Source of the DNA: Echinococcus granulosus
Taxonomy: Eukaryota > Platyhelminthes > Cestoda > Cyclophyllidea > Taeniidae
Length of the DNA stretch: 64,000 nt
Direction of reading: 5' to 3'
Assembly (NCBI RefSeq): GCF_000524195.1
Contig: NW_020170382.1
Span: 2,902,771-2,966,770 of the forward strand
The position numbers and the translations under genes are program-made. The notes beneath the pieces were generated by a model. That model saw only the letters and a list, made by a program, of their open reading frames with translations. It had not been told where the DNA came from and did no database searches. How positions within the stretch are numbered: position 1 is the first letter of the stretch; the number at the start of each line of letters is the position of its first letter. Shown piece after piece: positions 1 through 14,000 of the stretch.

Positions 1-3000
1 TTGAAAAACCGATACTGATAGTTAAGGAGTATTGAAATTGGAAAATCCATAAGGAGAAATGAGCAGAGAATTCAATTCTTCAAAGTTATGCCGAATAATG
101 CGTTTAATTAAATGACTTTTTAGGTAAGTGTCTTCTCGAATAGCGAAGAATATGCGAAATGGGCTCGCTACTGAGGATCTTCCAGCCTCGCGTAGTACAA
201 ATTAGGTGAATTACCTTACTGAAGTTTATAGTGAGAACGAAATATTACAATCAGTTAATTCGACGGAGCACATAGCTATCATTCCGATCTAGTGCCCTGC
301 TGATTCAAAAAATCAAGGTCTGATGCGTGATCTTGGCTCATGGGAGGTTTCGCAGTTCTCAACTAAATTGTATTAGCCAGTACAGAAAAGCGATTATTAA
401 AAGCGCTGAGAACGTCGCTCGAAGAAGAAAAGAGGGTATTCAGCAGAACAATGTTTGTTTTAATTTTAAATTTATCGGTGCGAATTCTTCAGTCTCTGCT
501 GTTCGTGTATTCATCTACTTCAGAGTAGGGTCCCAATTTCTGGTACACTGCTAAAAGCTCAATCTTAACATGATGGCAGAAGAGCATAAGGTGTGGGTAG
601 AAGAATCTGAATCTACCCACCAATGGTAGCAACAACGGCCATGAACTAATTAAAAAGTTCGTTACGAATCTGTCGAACTTTCCTGCATGAAGCTACCAAT
701 TAGGCAAAACGCAACACCTCCTCCACTTCTCTACTAGATGCATAGAACCCAGATGGATATGCCTTGGCAGCACTGAAGTGATAAAAAGTGACAAAAATGT
801 GTAGATGCGAAGCCTTACCCCAACGAAACTATTTCAATCCCCTTCCTTTATGAAATGTCTGCTTTTAAACCAATATTTTTACTACTAGCAACGAACATGC
901 GAGACGGCCTACAGATTGTCTTTTTCCCCAATACAGTCCCCAAACAGGACTAAACACAAGATGCAGTGGGATTATCAAGAGGGATCGGTGATGCTGCAGT
1001 CAGATATCATCTGAGTTTCATGCAAATTCCATGGTTGGTGCAGCTGGTTCGTGGGTTCTTTTCTCGCAGCACTGACCGCATTGTGACGGCCAATCCAAAA
1101 GGTTGACGGAGAGGCGCGCCATGAACGACATTCAGGTATAGTGCCTTAAGTGCCCGCGAACCAAGACGAAGTGTTAAACAAACAATCACAATGCTACATT
1201 GCTCCTCTTCTATTTTGTTTTTCAACCAGACAGAATAACCTTCTGGATATGCTAGTATCTCTTCAATTCTTATGTACGCCGGTAGTACATTTTCTGTCCT
1301 ATAAGCATGAGCCCATTCAACTTCAGGAAAGACTCGGAAGGCAACAGAATCATGGCCAGTAAAAGACCGACTGAAGTCGTGTATTCAGAGTTTAAGTAGC
1401 TTCGCTTTGAAAAACTGATTAGCACTATTAGTCATAATCCAAAACTTTTTAATTCGCCATTAGATTTAAGAGAATGGGTATCAATCCATTTTTCCCCATC
1501 CTTTCTAGAAACGTACTTACTAATGATGCTCTACTTCCATCTGGTTTTCCCTAAACCATTTTAATCTTCATTTTTAATCAAAAACAAATAAACTGCAATA
1601 AAAATGCTAAAATTCTTAAAATCAGTCACATACAAATGCAACCGTTACAAGTTGCTGTTATTTCAAACACTACTGTTGAAGCTTATGAGCTCTGCCAACA
1701 AAATACAAAATATGCCAGAAACTAAAACCAAAATATCAAAATTCTTTATTTATATTCTAAAGCACTTTTCAGTACTAATAAACAAAACTCAAGTTTATCA
1801 ATTGTATTGTTTTAAGCAATTACTGTCGCGTTTACAACTCGGAATGATCGTTTGCACCGAATACAGAACACCCATTTGGGTATGGCAATAATTCTGCAGA
1901 ACCAACGCAGAGTTGTTGCAGCAGGGATAATAAACACGTGACGGAAATGGTATCATATGCTCAGATACTTAGTTTTTGTAGGTTACTCCTATTGCTTAGT
2001 TGATTGGGGCGTTCTTATGTTTTCTGTTATTACGTCAGGTGGCCCAAACCCGTTGCCTTCGAGGTGAATTCACCATGAGAAACGTTCTATGAGGACAGTG
2101 CCTGTGTGGATTATCGTCGTAGTGTGTGGATTTTTTTGCATCATGTAATCATTACTTGCCTACTTGTAATGTTCATGGCACATTGCCAAGACTTAATTTT
2201 AACCTGGATAAATTATGTCATCTTTTATGGACTAAGAATCAAGTGCATTTTTAATGTGCCATTTAAGTCCACATTAAGCTATGGTTTTATTGTCAAACAT
2301 TGAGTTGCTTTTCATCCTCCGGGTTTTTTGACTCTTTCAAATGCACTATGGTGTAAAAATGATTCCAACTGGTTTTATTAACTTTGAATCAAACCAAAAG
2401 CACATTTGTTTTGATGGCACTGAGCATTTTACACATAAATTCAAGGTACTTATGAAATAAAGTGCTTTTCGGAAAAGACCAATTATGTGTATATGTTTGA
2501 CCATACATGCTGAATTACCCTAGTATTTGTCGGATTCTTCTAATTTTTTTTTCCTGTTTTGAAGCATGAAATATTTGGAGTGCTTCAAATATGCGTTCAA
2601 AGTCATTTCATTTCAATTCATGCATCTAAAAATCCACCAATATCAGGCCGGAGTTTTATTTTGCCACACATCCGAAAGTAGAAACTACCTGTATGAAAAA
2701 ACAGTGACTAACTTGGTGACAATTTTTTTTTCAAAGGCAATGAACTGTGGAACATCAATCAATGAAGAACCGAAGGAATGTAAATTCATATACTATTTCT
2801 TTTCTTCTAGTCAATTGAGGCAAAAGTGGTGAAGTTATGAGCACTAGGTTAGCTAATCGGAGTTTGTGAAGTAAAGTATATGTGTGCTTGTGTAGAGTGC
2901 GCTTTTGTGTAAATGGTGTAACGCTTGTGTAGACGTCAGAAATTTTCCATTTTCAATTTTGTAATACTGCGCCTACGATACAGCATAGCGCATTTGCATT

Positions 3001-5262
3001 TGTGAATGGGAATTTCGCCCTTGCCTGATTTCTGTTAGAGCTTTCAGCCACAATTGGCTGCGAAATTCATCTCTTGGGACAGATCGACGCATTAAAAGGC
3101 AGTGAGCAATTAAGAGTGCGTCAACCACTATTCATGCGTGTGAAAATGCCGAAATGCGCTGTGGGTTGGATGGAATGGGTTTTACTTAAAGTGAGCAGTT
3201 TTATGGCTCATATCTATCACATAATAAAATGAGACTCAAGGGAAAAGTTGCCAATTACTTACAAGGCATTTTAAAAAGACTTGTTTGAAAGTCATAGTTA
3301 ATAAGACGAAGTTAAGATTCATTAAAAAATCAAGGGGAGCCAACAGCTTAAGGGAGTAGTTGAAGCATGCAAAACTCTCTTAATGTGTTCGCATGATGCG
3401 TTTTTTCCTAATCAAACACGTTCGGCCTTTCACTCCATCACTGGTTTGATTCGCATCGGAGCACTTGGGTTTTTCCAGGCTACGGTTTGTGTAGACTTGA
3501 ATCTAACGCATTATAATAGAGTTCTTTGCGGGTAAATCACTCCTACAACTATAAATCAGGCCTTGCAACTCGAACTGCACTGATTCACATTGGCTGTGAA
3601 GCTGTAAAAGTGTAATTCAGGTGGCTTACTGGTGGTAAATCCACCCTACATTAAGCAGCACCTTCGTAAGTGAATGCTGACATGAGATTCGGAGGCACAG
3701 CAAGGGGCAAACTGGTTAGGAGTTCCCAGTGTTATGTGGTACTACTTTATTGTAACCATACAAGCAAATCATTGGAATAATTACTGATTAGAGCATTAAC
3801 TAGTATATTCATCAGCCCTTTTCAGGTATATACAAAATCTCAAACAACACTTCAATATTTTGGATAAAGGGATTTCGTGGAATTTTGATCAAAATGGTGT
3901 AAAATAATTAATTAACTAAATTAATTTCTTAAGAACTCTGTCTGCATCAATCTACTCATAATCATCGAAATCAGCCAGTATTTCAAACTTTGTTTAAAAT
4001 GGCAATTTAGATGATTAAAATTTGGACGTTCAAATTGGGATTATGTGCTACTCAATTTGTTGTTAAAATGAGAGTGGAGTTTAGGATTTCCTTTTAAATT
4101 TTCAGAAAAAAGCCAATTTTATGAATGGAAATAGGCAACTTATGTTTATCCGTCGACCTAATATGTAAGCATTGGGGTTTACCGTTCGATTGATGAAGGA
4201 CGGAGAATTAAGGCGCCTGCTGTATTTCCCACGCATATATTCATCTGGCTGACCAGTTTCCACAAATCCACAAGGCGAGTAATCATGTCTACCTAATTTA
4301 ACATTTAAGTGCCACTTCAGCATCGTCCCCTCTCTTACCTCATCAAGATACTGTAGCATTTACTCTAGGTTGATCAACAACCACAGGCCCCAAATGATGT
4401 TTCATTAAGGTCTATGCAATTAGAAAATCGAAAAAAAGTAGTCGTTATGGGATTAAAACGTTTTATTTCAATCTTATTGTCTTAAGCCTAACCAATCTGT
4501 CCACAACGCGATTTGAAATAACTGCACTTTTGCCATTGTTATTTTTCAGCAAATTTTAAAGAACATTAACGTAAATTTTTTTGAAAGGTCGGAGTTTCAG
4601 AAAATGCGTTAGCTGAGGGAATACTTTGCTGAAGGGGAATTTTGAAATGCGTTGAAGACTAAATTTAATTACGTTTTACCGTAGCTAGGATACATTAATT
4701 ACAAACGCAATTTGCATCCCTGTTGTAAACATTACTTATCTATTCCAGTTTCATCCATCTTAATTATGTTGGCTCAAAGAGAAAAATTTGTCTTCCCTTA
4801 TTTTCTCACTGAATTCGGTCGGCTTTTTATCTATGAATTGGTTTATTTCTCACTGACCGCTTTTAGTGCCAGTTTTTTTTGGGAGAAATAAGGACTGCAC
4901 GATTTGCGGTTTCCTAAACGTCCCATTATAACATTACTTTTACATAATATTTACTGTGCAGTAGCTTTTGTTCACTCCCTATTTTTTTACATTTTGTGAA
5001 ATTGTGCAGAGTTCTAGTGTGCGAAATACTTTCATCAACTCGAAATTGATTCTCTAAATTTTTCATTCGTGCTATTCAATTTCGAAGAACACAATAAAAC
5101 CTACTAGCTTTTTAAGCCACTTTAATCGAACAGTTTTGTATTTTTTCAAACAATAAATTCCATGAGACGCATTTAACAATAAGCGCTCTCAGACTTTCAG
5201 TGGGTGCAGTCTAACTGTTGGTCATATAATCTCAAACATAGGTCAAAATCTACATCAAACAC
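1..5262. other. Gene-poor AT-rich DNA
   Basis: No convincing coding exon was seen on either strand. Open frames are short, mostly start at GTG or TTG, and have no recognisable protein pattern. The only structured item is a diverged copy of a short dispersed repeat near 1,235-1,340, listed separately. Confidence 0.6.
1235..1340 (+). repeat. Short dispersed repeat, family A, copy 1
   Basis: This is a diverged copy of a short repeat seen at least six times in the window. The shared layout is a GCTAGTAT/GCTAATAGCCT-like block, then a variable pyrimidine-rich stretch of about 60-80 bases, then a CAGGAAAGACTCGG-like block. Alignment was by eye only. Confidence 0.4.
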
Positions 5263-5272
5263 GATTTCTTAT

Positions 5273-5278
5273 TTTATT
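5273..5278 (-). promoter_or_regulatory. Polyadenylation signal AATAAA for the 5.4 kb gene
   Basis: The minus strand reads AATAAA here, about 105 bases downstream of the stop codon of the small reading frame at 5,383-5,574. The distance suits a short 3' UTR. In AT-rich DNA this hexamer also occurs by chance. Confidence 0.35.
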
Positions 5279-5382
5279 TCCAAAGTGCATTCATTTGCAT
5301 GCATAATTTAAATATACAAACAAGGAAAGAAAAATGAAGTACATTTGCTTGTAGCGATGGGCGATGAGCAGGTAAGGGTCAC

Positions 5383-5574
5383 TTAAGTCGCTACTATGCC
5401 ACCTTTCTTTGACTTCTTTTCAAAGAGTCTTCTGAAGCCGTGTCGACGTTTGGGCACCGGGGAAGAGGGCAGCATGTCGGAGGTGTAGATCTTCTGCTGC
5501 GGAGCAGCAAGAGGACGCTCATGGGCCTGTTTCTGGTGACCACACATTCTATCCATCGTTCGAATCTCTGGCAT
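5383..5574 (-). CDS. Hypothetical 63-aa basic protein
   Basis: The frame starts at ATG (5,574-5,572). An in-frame TAG lies four codons upstream, so the frame is closed at its 5' side unless an acceptor such as the CACAG or AGTAG just upstream joins another exon to it. Its base composition is richer in G and C than the surrounding DNA. The C-terminal half is strongly basic (PKRRHGFRRLFEKKSKKGG), while the middle is polar and proline-containing. There is no signal peptide, membrane segment or domain I recognise. A possible AATAAA lies about 105 bases after the stop. It could be a complete small gene or the last exon of a larger minus-strand gene. The function is unknown. Confidence 0.45.
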   Translation of the reverse strand: MPEIRTMDRMCGHQKQAHERPLAAPQQKIYTSDMLPSSPVPKRRHGFRRLFEKKSKKGGIVAT

Positions 5575-8500
5575 GATTGCTTTGGTCTACTGTGAGTTTT
5601 TTATGAGCTTCTGAAGGGAGCAGGTATAGCGTTTTAGAAGGCACTGCCAAACACTCTGTATTATGTATACTTAAGTCACTGCATTTCAACCAATGTCATT
5701 GACCACGCAGGGCAGGCTTACTTGTCGTGTGATTCTATTGGTGCTGTCGCTTTGGTGCTTAATAAACTGTGACGTCGTAACCTAATGAAGAATCACGCTC
5801 CAGCGAACTCCCCGACTATTACCTTTGCATCACGTGGGTGTTTGTGATATTTTAAATAAGCATGAGGGACTGCTGATAATCAGTCAGAATGGGTTTCTGA
5901 ATTTTATTATTAAAAGCGTAATGATTAAAGAAATAGCCAATAGATGTTAGAAGAACTTAATGTGGTACAACGGTTTTTCTTTAAGAAGGTAAGCAAACAA
6001 ATCAGCCAGTAAGATGAGAACATCAAATGCATTTAAGTTGCATTAGAATTCCAGTTCAGGTGTGAAGTATTTTACACAGTAAAATAATGTCCCCTTAATT
6101 ATTGGTTGAAAATCACAATAACCTTAGGATGCATTCTGATTGAATCTTGATTTATAACACTACTGATATTAGGTACAGGCATTGAAATGAGGTCACCACT
6201 TAACATCACGCGTAAATCATGAAACCAGAAAGGTGAGATGTCGATTAGGTGCTTTTAGAGGTATCTCCACTTTACGCCAATGTCCACAAAATCAAACACC
6301 CATTTATTCCGAGTAAATAAACTATTAAATAGATTTGGAATTTTCCCAAATTCTGTTGATTACTTTGTGGTCGACACCTTTTCAGAAGTGACTTTATGAG
6401 ATCAAAGTGTATTGTGTTCTCCATTACTATGAAAATGTTTTACTTGGAGACTTGTTCTGATTGGACTTATGGTGGCTGGGACCAACAGGTGGATTTGCCC
6501 TTTTACCACTGTTTAGTGATCTAGTAACCATTTATAATAAAAAGCATACATCATTTCAGGCAGTCGGGAAAATTATTTCTATTCAATTTTAACAGATAAC
6601 AGTTTTAAATAATGTAAATATGAATGTGCCATCTCCTAGCAGAAATAATGAATATCCAAAGGAATGCATTGCAGTGGTTTGGTGATCACTTAATAGCGTA
6701 TTTAACGTCGCGGACTCTTCGGTGCCCTCCTTCAGTGCCTATAGTCTCATGGTCACTCTGTGAATTAGTATTTAACCACCTTTTATAGTGGTGCAGCTTA
6801 TCTCGAATTTGGAGCGCTAGCTTATGTCCCGGGCTCTAGTGATTTGCTAAATATTGGATTTAGGTTTCATAAAGTTGGCACGACAAATGCTAAAATAACA
6901 CTTACGGCTTGTGCTTAGTAGAAAAATATCATATTCCTGCAAGAATGGGTTCTATTTGATCACAACCACATAGGTACTTAAATCCGCAACATTTAAATTA
7001 ATATAATGGCAAATTTATCAGTAGGAAATTTAGCAGAATTCATGTATTACTTGGATTTATTAACGATTTGTCTTATTTTACATGATTCAGATCGAATCTA
7101 ACCAGCTTAAATTATCGGGTTTAATGAGGTATTAGATTGGTCTCCGCTTTTTGTAGGTATCACCAAACGCATCAGCCATCACGATTCATCTTCGTTGGGA
7201 AGTAATCGCTGCCTGAGGAGTGTGGGAGTTCGGTAGGTTGTCCGGAAGAATTAATTGCAGCAACCTTCATACAATTAAAGCAAGCTGTTAGCATTATGCT
7301 ATTCACACACAAAGCGATAGGGTTTCCTAAGAAATTGGTGAAATTTGGAAAAAGGTTGTTGATTTGGAAAATTTCAGTGTACTTTGCTAATTTGTTAGTT
7401 TATACGTCGCCGTATTTCGTAATGGATATTTACGGTAGGCATTAGCGTGGCGGAACTGTATTCTAGTGTATGCATGAATTTGTCAGCCTCTTCGGTCCCT
7501 CACGAAATGATTTTCACGTTGCTGGCAAGGCATCCTACCCATTTGACAACTTCTTTTCCTGTTTTCATCAAGCTACACCCAGGTTTGTATGTTTCGCAGT
7601 CGATTGGGACCAACTCAGACGCTAACTTAATGTGAAAGATAGGCATTGAATGTATGCATGTAAAGGCAGTGAAATTTGAAAATAAAGTATGTATAAATGG
7701 TACAATTTTATACAGTCTTCCAGAATCGTAGATGAAGTTAATTTGAAATTAAAAGCAATTAAATCGGATTGCTTCCAAAAATATTTAGTAAAAGCAGTAA
7801 AAAAAGAATTTGATATTCCTCTTTAAAAAAAGGTCCGAAAGCTAAAAAATAGTAGAGAATGGAAAATGCATAATGATTTCTCCTAGTGTTATGCCTTTAG
7901 AGGATTCCTAGATTTTATTTTATTAAAGGGATAAGTATGTGTCGACCAAGATAAAAACCTTATGAGCAAGGAGATGTTCAATGAATTAAAATGTATGATT
8001 AAATAAGCTTAACTTTCCATGTATTACTTTGATATTTGTCTTGGCGCTTGTTTGCCTAAATAAACCCCTAGTGTTTGACGGTGTCTACTTAAGTCTCGCC
8101 TCATGGCCGTCCAGGCATGACCATAGCCACTCAGCCTTTTCATACTATAATAAGTCTTTTACAAAGTTTACAACGGCTGCAAGAGACACCTGAGGCGCTA
8201 CATTAGCCGTAACAGCAGGTGAACTCGATCTGCTAGCACAAATATCCTGAATATCAAAATTTGTCATCACGAAAGGAGAATGGCTGTATCTGAGGGCAGA
8301 AACCTTTGGTAATTACTAAAATTTCATATTCCTTAAAAAGGCTAATAGGACTCGAGGCTGTCAGACAGGAACGGTCTGGAAAAGTCCTTAATAGCGCTAT
8401 TTAGGGTAGTTGTCCCAAGATGCTAATTATGTAATGATATCATTTATTCACCGTCAATTCCAATTGACCGCAACCCAAACAGACAGCTGGACAGCTCTGA

Positions 8501-8739
8501 GATGATAGTAAAGTAAGTGAAAGCACCATGTTGACCTTGCTGAGTTATTTTAATTTTTGTCTTTTATTAAATAAAACTGCATCTGGGTAAATTCCCGTCG
8601 ATAGAGATTGAAGCACCGCCCAGTCCTAAGCTGCCTAAAGCCAGTGCAATCTCCTTTTCTAATAATTCACAAAAGGGACAAAAATTTAGGTACAATGAGA
8701 TCATTGGGATGTCTCACTGAAGCGGGGACCACATGCCTC

Positions 8740-8810
8740 TATGCTTGCATTAAAATTTAGTAGCTCTCTTTGCTACAGGTCCCAGGAAAGACTTAAGCGG
8801 CCTTAGCGAT
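8740..8810 (+). repeat. Short dispersed repeat, family A, copy 2
   Basis: This partial copy has a CTATGCTTGCATT block followed by CTACAGGTCCCAGGAAAGAC, matching the 3' block of the other copies (consensus about CAGGRAAGACTYGG). It lies about 200 bases before a longer copy in the same orientation. Confidence 0.4.
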
Positions 8811-8997
8811 TTTAGAATCCGATAAGTCCAAGGTGAATATAATTTGTAAAATAAATAAATGAGTGGAAATACTCGCACAAATGAAAGACCTTAAATTAAT
8901 AAAGCGAAGTACTCCAAGAGGTATGCAGATAAATGATATTTTTTAGCTGTATTTATCTACGTGGGCACTTTAAAAGGATGTAATTCCACTCTGCTGC

Positions 8998-9125
8998 CTG
9001 ACCTTAGAGCCATGCTAATAGCCTCCCAGGCCTTCTGAGTATTAGCGGTATATATTCTGCCATACCACTGGGACGTATTACGACTCCCTTGAAGACTTGG
9101 CACTCCACAAATATATGTTTTGGGT
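8998..9125 (+). repeat. Short dispersed repeat, family A, copy 3
   Basis: This copy begins with CCATGCTAATAGCCT, which is also found exactly near 38,719. It carries a GGTATATATTCTGCC block in the middle and ends with CCCTTGAAGACTTGGCACTCC. A 72-codon open frame on the minus strand through it looks like a by-product. Confidence 0.5.
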
Positions 9126-10786
9126 GCTTTACTAACGTATGCTTCAAAACCGTGAGTTGGAAAACAATAACACATACATAATCTATTTTACGTATGGCAA
9201 TGCGTTAAAAATTATGCGTGTGATTAAAAATGGAAATAAAGGTTATGGATTCTTTGTACGCCTATAAAAATATTATCACTTGATTATGAGTTGCTTGTTG
9301 TTTTACAGAAGAAATCTTTTGGACACTACATCGCTGGAGTATAATTAGCAAGGTTGCAACACAAAGCATTGCTCTTAGTTGAACTTATTTAACAAGGGAA
9401 ACCTTGCCTCCGGGTAAGAAAAAGAGGTCTTTTAGCAACAATAAAGTTCAGGAATGTTTCGAGAATTCCTAGTTAGCATTTGTAACCTATGGGACATTAA
9501 ATAACTTTAGCGTGCTCCGAATAAAACATAACTATTAGTTTTTATAGTGCAGTTTAGAATGTATGTAAAACTTCCTACTCGCCTTGCAAGAGCTGATTCG
9601 ACAGAATAATTTACACTCATGCTCATTCCATTAGGCTATATTCGCGTGCCCTCGACACCCAAGTCACTCATGTTTGGGTGGGTTAGGCGATGCAACCATT
9701 GGGTGCTGTAGTGCCACCAGTTCAAATTATATAACTGATTGCGGAAGTATTTCAGTCTGCACGACTCACCCATCAAACTGCACTAATAACATTAATGAGG
9801 GAATCTGCTGAAGCAGTAACAATTCCATATTTAGCTCACTGGAATCCATAGGAAGGTTTTGATTGAAGATGGCTAAATTTGAAGGGACTGGTGACTAAAA
9901 CGAGACTTTAACTACTCCTTAAAGCATCATTGGTACAGTAATTAATATCACCATCTGAGAAAAGGATACCTGTTCTTCATGCTGCTTTTACACGACTGCT
10001 CCTGTGAAAAACGATTGACATAAGGGACTCACCCCCATTTTGTAGTCAATAGCAAGGGTTTTACATTGGTCCTTTACCAAAAAATGCCAATCTAAATGCA
10101 CATCACCTACTAGCACGAATGAAATAGAGAACAATAATGGAGCCTCGAGTCTTTCCTTAGATTGTAATGTACCACAGTAGTATGACGGAAGCCACCTTAC
10201 TAGGGTCAAAAAGGGGTAGGAGGATACTAGAGTGGGTAGAGGGCCATACCAAAGAACAGAAGTAAGGGTGACACATTGTTAAATAAAACACCAAAACAGA
10301 GCACAACCTCTTTATGAAAAAAGGTAATGTCATGCCTTTAAGAAAATTGGTGATAAATGCAGTAAAAACTGTTGACGATCATGACAAAAGAAGAAATGTG
10401 AAAAATACTAGGATCAAAGTTCTCAGTAGGGAGCGGACAACAAATGTTAAACTATTTAAAATGCAAGATTATTTGTGTTCCGAGATAATTTTATTGTAAT
10501 AAGTTGGTTACTTAACTCTCGGTTTAAGTAAAGGGTCAATTTTTGCCTTAGCCATTATACATTTGCCGGGAGGTCTGACCTCTGGGTCATACGATTAGCC
10601 CAAGGAAAGTCTCGAGGCACTACACTATACTCAGGTCCATCATACTAACAATACCTCAACTTTTTTTTATAGATTGATACAACGTGATAACGTTTTGAGA
10701 CATCTTAAATGCCTTAGATACAACGTTACTGAATTAATTAATTAATGCAGACCTCATAGATTAATATATATCTGTAAGAATCCTCC

Positions 10787-11060
10787 ATTGTAGTGTAACA
10801 CTTATGTTGCTTAAAATGTTCCTTTCAGAGGGGAGGCGGGCAGATGAATCCAACCTCCTGACTGAGGAGCGGTCAGCATCTCCCAAGCCAGAGAGAGGTT
10901 CCGTGACAAATCTTCCCAAACTCGTACCCGTCCTCCATTTACTCAAAGAAATGACCACGGCAAAGCCAAATCAACCGGCGTTTCTAAGGGTATAAAAGCC
11001 AGAGAATAGGAGAATAAAGCAGCCTTGTCCTACAGCAGTGTATACCAATATGCTGGCCTT
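10787..11060 (+). repeat. LTR-like dispersed repeat, copy 1 (TATA box and poly(A) signal)
   Basis: About 270 bases can be aligned by eye with 42,911-43,187: both start with CATTGTA, share a TTTCTTTCAGAG-like block followed by GGAGGC, and end with a TCGTCCTACA-like block. This copy has TATAAAAG at 10,991-10,998 and AATAAA at 11,013-11,018, the order expected of a solo LTR (promoter followed shortly by a poly(A) signal). Short open frames on both strands through it are not genes. No tRNA primer site, polypurine tract or target-site duplication was confirmed, so the LTR assignment is inference; a SINE or other non-autonomous element is possible. Confidence 0.5.
10991..10998 (+). promoter_or_regulatory. 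TATA box inside the LTR-like repeat
   Basis: TATAAAAG sits in the 3' half of the repeat, with AATAAA 15 bases further on. The second copy has the related GTATAAGG at the matching place, so the promoter-like position is partly kept. Confidence 0.35.
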
Positions 11061-14000
11061 TCCAATCAGTATGGTTTTCTATCTCTGTTACATCTTAGAT
11101 AATTTAAAGTACTAAATAATTGTAATCAGCTAGTACTTGAATGTTATGTAGCCTCTAAATTTATGCATTTTAAGAATGGACGGAGCGACATAAACGACTG
11201 CCCATTTAATATTTTTTTTCATAAACCCCTTAAGATTAGGAATTAAGAAATTGCCTTTCTCACACATATGCCAATGTTAAAGTTGTTTTGAAAGAAATGA
11301 ACTTGACAACCTTTTGTAATGCATCCAGGTGTCCTTCATGTGGTTATATGATCTACGTTTAACCAGCACAAATTTGGCTTTGACCTCTATTAAAAAATTA
11401 AAATGTCTTCTACCCCTTAAAACCTCTCCAAAAAAACGCCTTACTTATCTTAAAATAGTAGATAAAATCAGATTTTAAACAGCGTATGTTACTAAGTGAA
11501 TTTTTACGAAAGGTAATGTTTGGATGCTTGGTTTCTAATCTATCGCCCCACTTTCATTTGGTCGGTAGGTGCGAAAAACACAATAGGGTAGAAAGAGACG
11601 AGAAGAAATTCAAAAGTGGATCCAAGCAACAATGGAGGAGGAGTGAGAATGGAAGCGGTAAAAGAGGATTTCGCCTGGAATTTTCTAAAGGAAGTTGATG
11701 TATTGTCTCCCTCTGACATTGCCTAATCAAGCCCTTCAAGGGTACTCTTGCCATCATCTCCAGGAGAAAGCAGGAGCGAAGATTCTAAGTCTACTATCTT
11801 ATCAAGCTTTTGGGAATTTTAGCTCAGATACATCATCGTTTTCCAGTAAGCACTTACGGAAACGTTAGAGTTAATGATACCTTGGCAAAAATAAAAACTT
11901 TGTTTAATGGTAAATGGATGCTGCATTATTCGCAAGCAGATTTCTCTACGTATTTAAGGAATCAAACAAACTTCATAAAACTCAATTTATATCTTATTCT
12001 TTGTTCGATCGTACTTGAGCCATCGGCAGTGATTTAGTGTCCTCTTTTTCTCTTTATTCATTTTATGGTCACTTTTATTATAGCTTCCGCAATAATCGCA
12101 CACTTCATTTTCGCAACCATTTTCTTTGCATTTTTCGAATTAGGGATACTTGGAGGTAATTAACTCCCGATTTAAGGTCACTCTGTTCTTCAACAAATTC
12201 ACAACTAACCTAATTGTGTGTTGTATTAGATAGACAAGTTTTGACTTTTAATAAAAGCCTGTTTTTGTTCTTATCAGTTTTTAAATGGAAGATTTCATTA
12301 TGGTAACAAAAATTCAGTCTTCGAGTAAGGTTTGACGGTTATATCACAGTATCGCGGGACAAGTAAGTTCACTTACAATGCGAATTACTAAGTTCTCATT
12401 TCCATGAAAAGAGCTTTAATGCAAAAATATCGAGAAATTTTGTTTCGAAAGCCAAAGTGCGCAAAAAACGCAAAAGTCTGAAATGGGAATTTTCATGTTC
12501 TATACACTTCATTTACCATTTTCAAGTTCAATTTAAGTTAGCCCATTTTTAACTAAATGGAAACTTTTTACTTTAAATCATGCTATGAAAGTTACCTAAA
12601 GGAAACGTCGCACGTATAGGTAACAAGGCTAATCAATTGGTTTTATGCAACTGCTCCCGAGAGAAGCGAATGGTATGAAGGATGGGATCCACCAAATCCA
12701 AGCAAAATTCCACTAGTATAAAGTTAAATTTGTAGGAAGGGTGCAACTCCCCGATGATGCATCGGCGTCTACGACCTTCCGCTTGCAGTGATGGAAAATT
12801 GTAGGGCCTTCGTTGATGTCTTGGTGATAACTTAAAATCGAACGAATAACTTAGGGTGGCCAAGACAAATAAGAAAAGTCCACAAAGGAAAAGGTGGCAT
12901 GCAAAGAATGTTGCCTACTTCGATTGCGCACTCAATTACACCTGTACTTCAGACCTTCACGGTGTCACGGCATCCAGTCCTGCGTTAGCATTGAAACCTA
13001 GTATTGCGTCTTTAGGAACAATTTCTGTCCTTTAAAAGGGCTTGAACTAATTACCCATTGCTTTATTACCCACAATCCTCTGCAAAAAATGTGTTTATTT
13101 CCCAAAAATCCATTTTTCTAAAAACAGAATTTGTGAAGGTTGTCTAAATACAATGACATCATAATATTTGAGATCTTACAGTTCAGTATCAAAAAAATGG
13201 AAATTTTAGCAGAAAAGGTGAGCTTATGTTTAAAAGTATTAAAGGCATTGTAATGTAAATAATGAAGATCGTATGGAAACTCATTAAGCTGAAATCGAAA
13301 CGTCAAAGCTGCTTTGCTAGTATGATGATGGAGGTGTTACGTCTGATAAATTGATGAAGTCATGTGGGAATCCTGAAAAATTACAGTAACAAGTGAATCA
13401 GTTTGGGGTATTCAGCAAAATGTTTCCATCATTAAGCAACATATTCAGTGGATAACGCACAACGCTGAACTACTTCAAAACCATATATTAATGCTTCTAC
13501 ATTCTAATTAGTGCAACGTATCCAAGGCTTATAGCCGTGGATTAGTGGCTCGTGAATAAGGAGGTTGGTGCTAAAGGCCTTGCAACTTAAATATGATTGT
13601 TTAATTAGAAATTCATAATTGTATCAAAAGCGGATGTGCGAGTTATTAAATACACGAATCAAATTAAAACCCTTTTAAAACTAATGGGTGCCCTAAGTGT
13701 CTGTGTCAGTAGTAAGACGACTAAAAGGCGTGGCAATTTACAACCAACACGACATGTGAAATATATGAAATATGGAATTGCGAAAGATGCTGTCTTTATT
13801 TTGGGAAAGTCTCCACACTTGGTTAAAAGATTCAAAACGTTTACACGACTAGGTTTATAATACCCTTACTTGGACACTAGTAGGTGATGCACCTACTCGA
13901 ATAATTATGCAATTTCATAATCATCACAAACACATTACTACGTGAGCACAGTAGTTACTGAATCTCTTAATCTGAACAAACATTAACTAGAGTATTTATG

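Larger units (their letters stand above)
5575..10786. other. Gene-poor AT-rich DNA with repeat copies
   Basis: No exon with good splice borders or recognisable protein similarity was seen. Two copies of dispersed repeat family A lie near 8,740-8,810 and 8,998-9,125. A GC-richer reading frame at 7,447-7,635 (plus) starts at GTG, has no recognisable domain and is not called as a gene. Confidence 0.55.

Noticed and set aside
9658..9685. Short inverted repeat CACCCAA...TTGGGTG
   Set aside because: Seven-base arms only; no sign of an element or terminator function.
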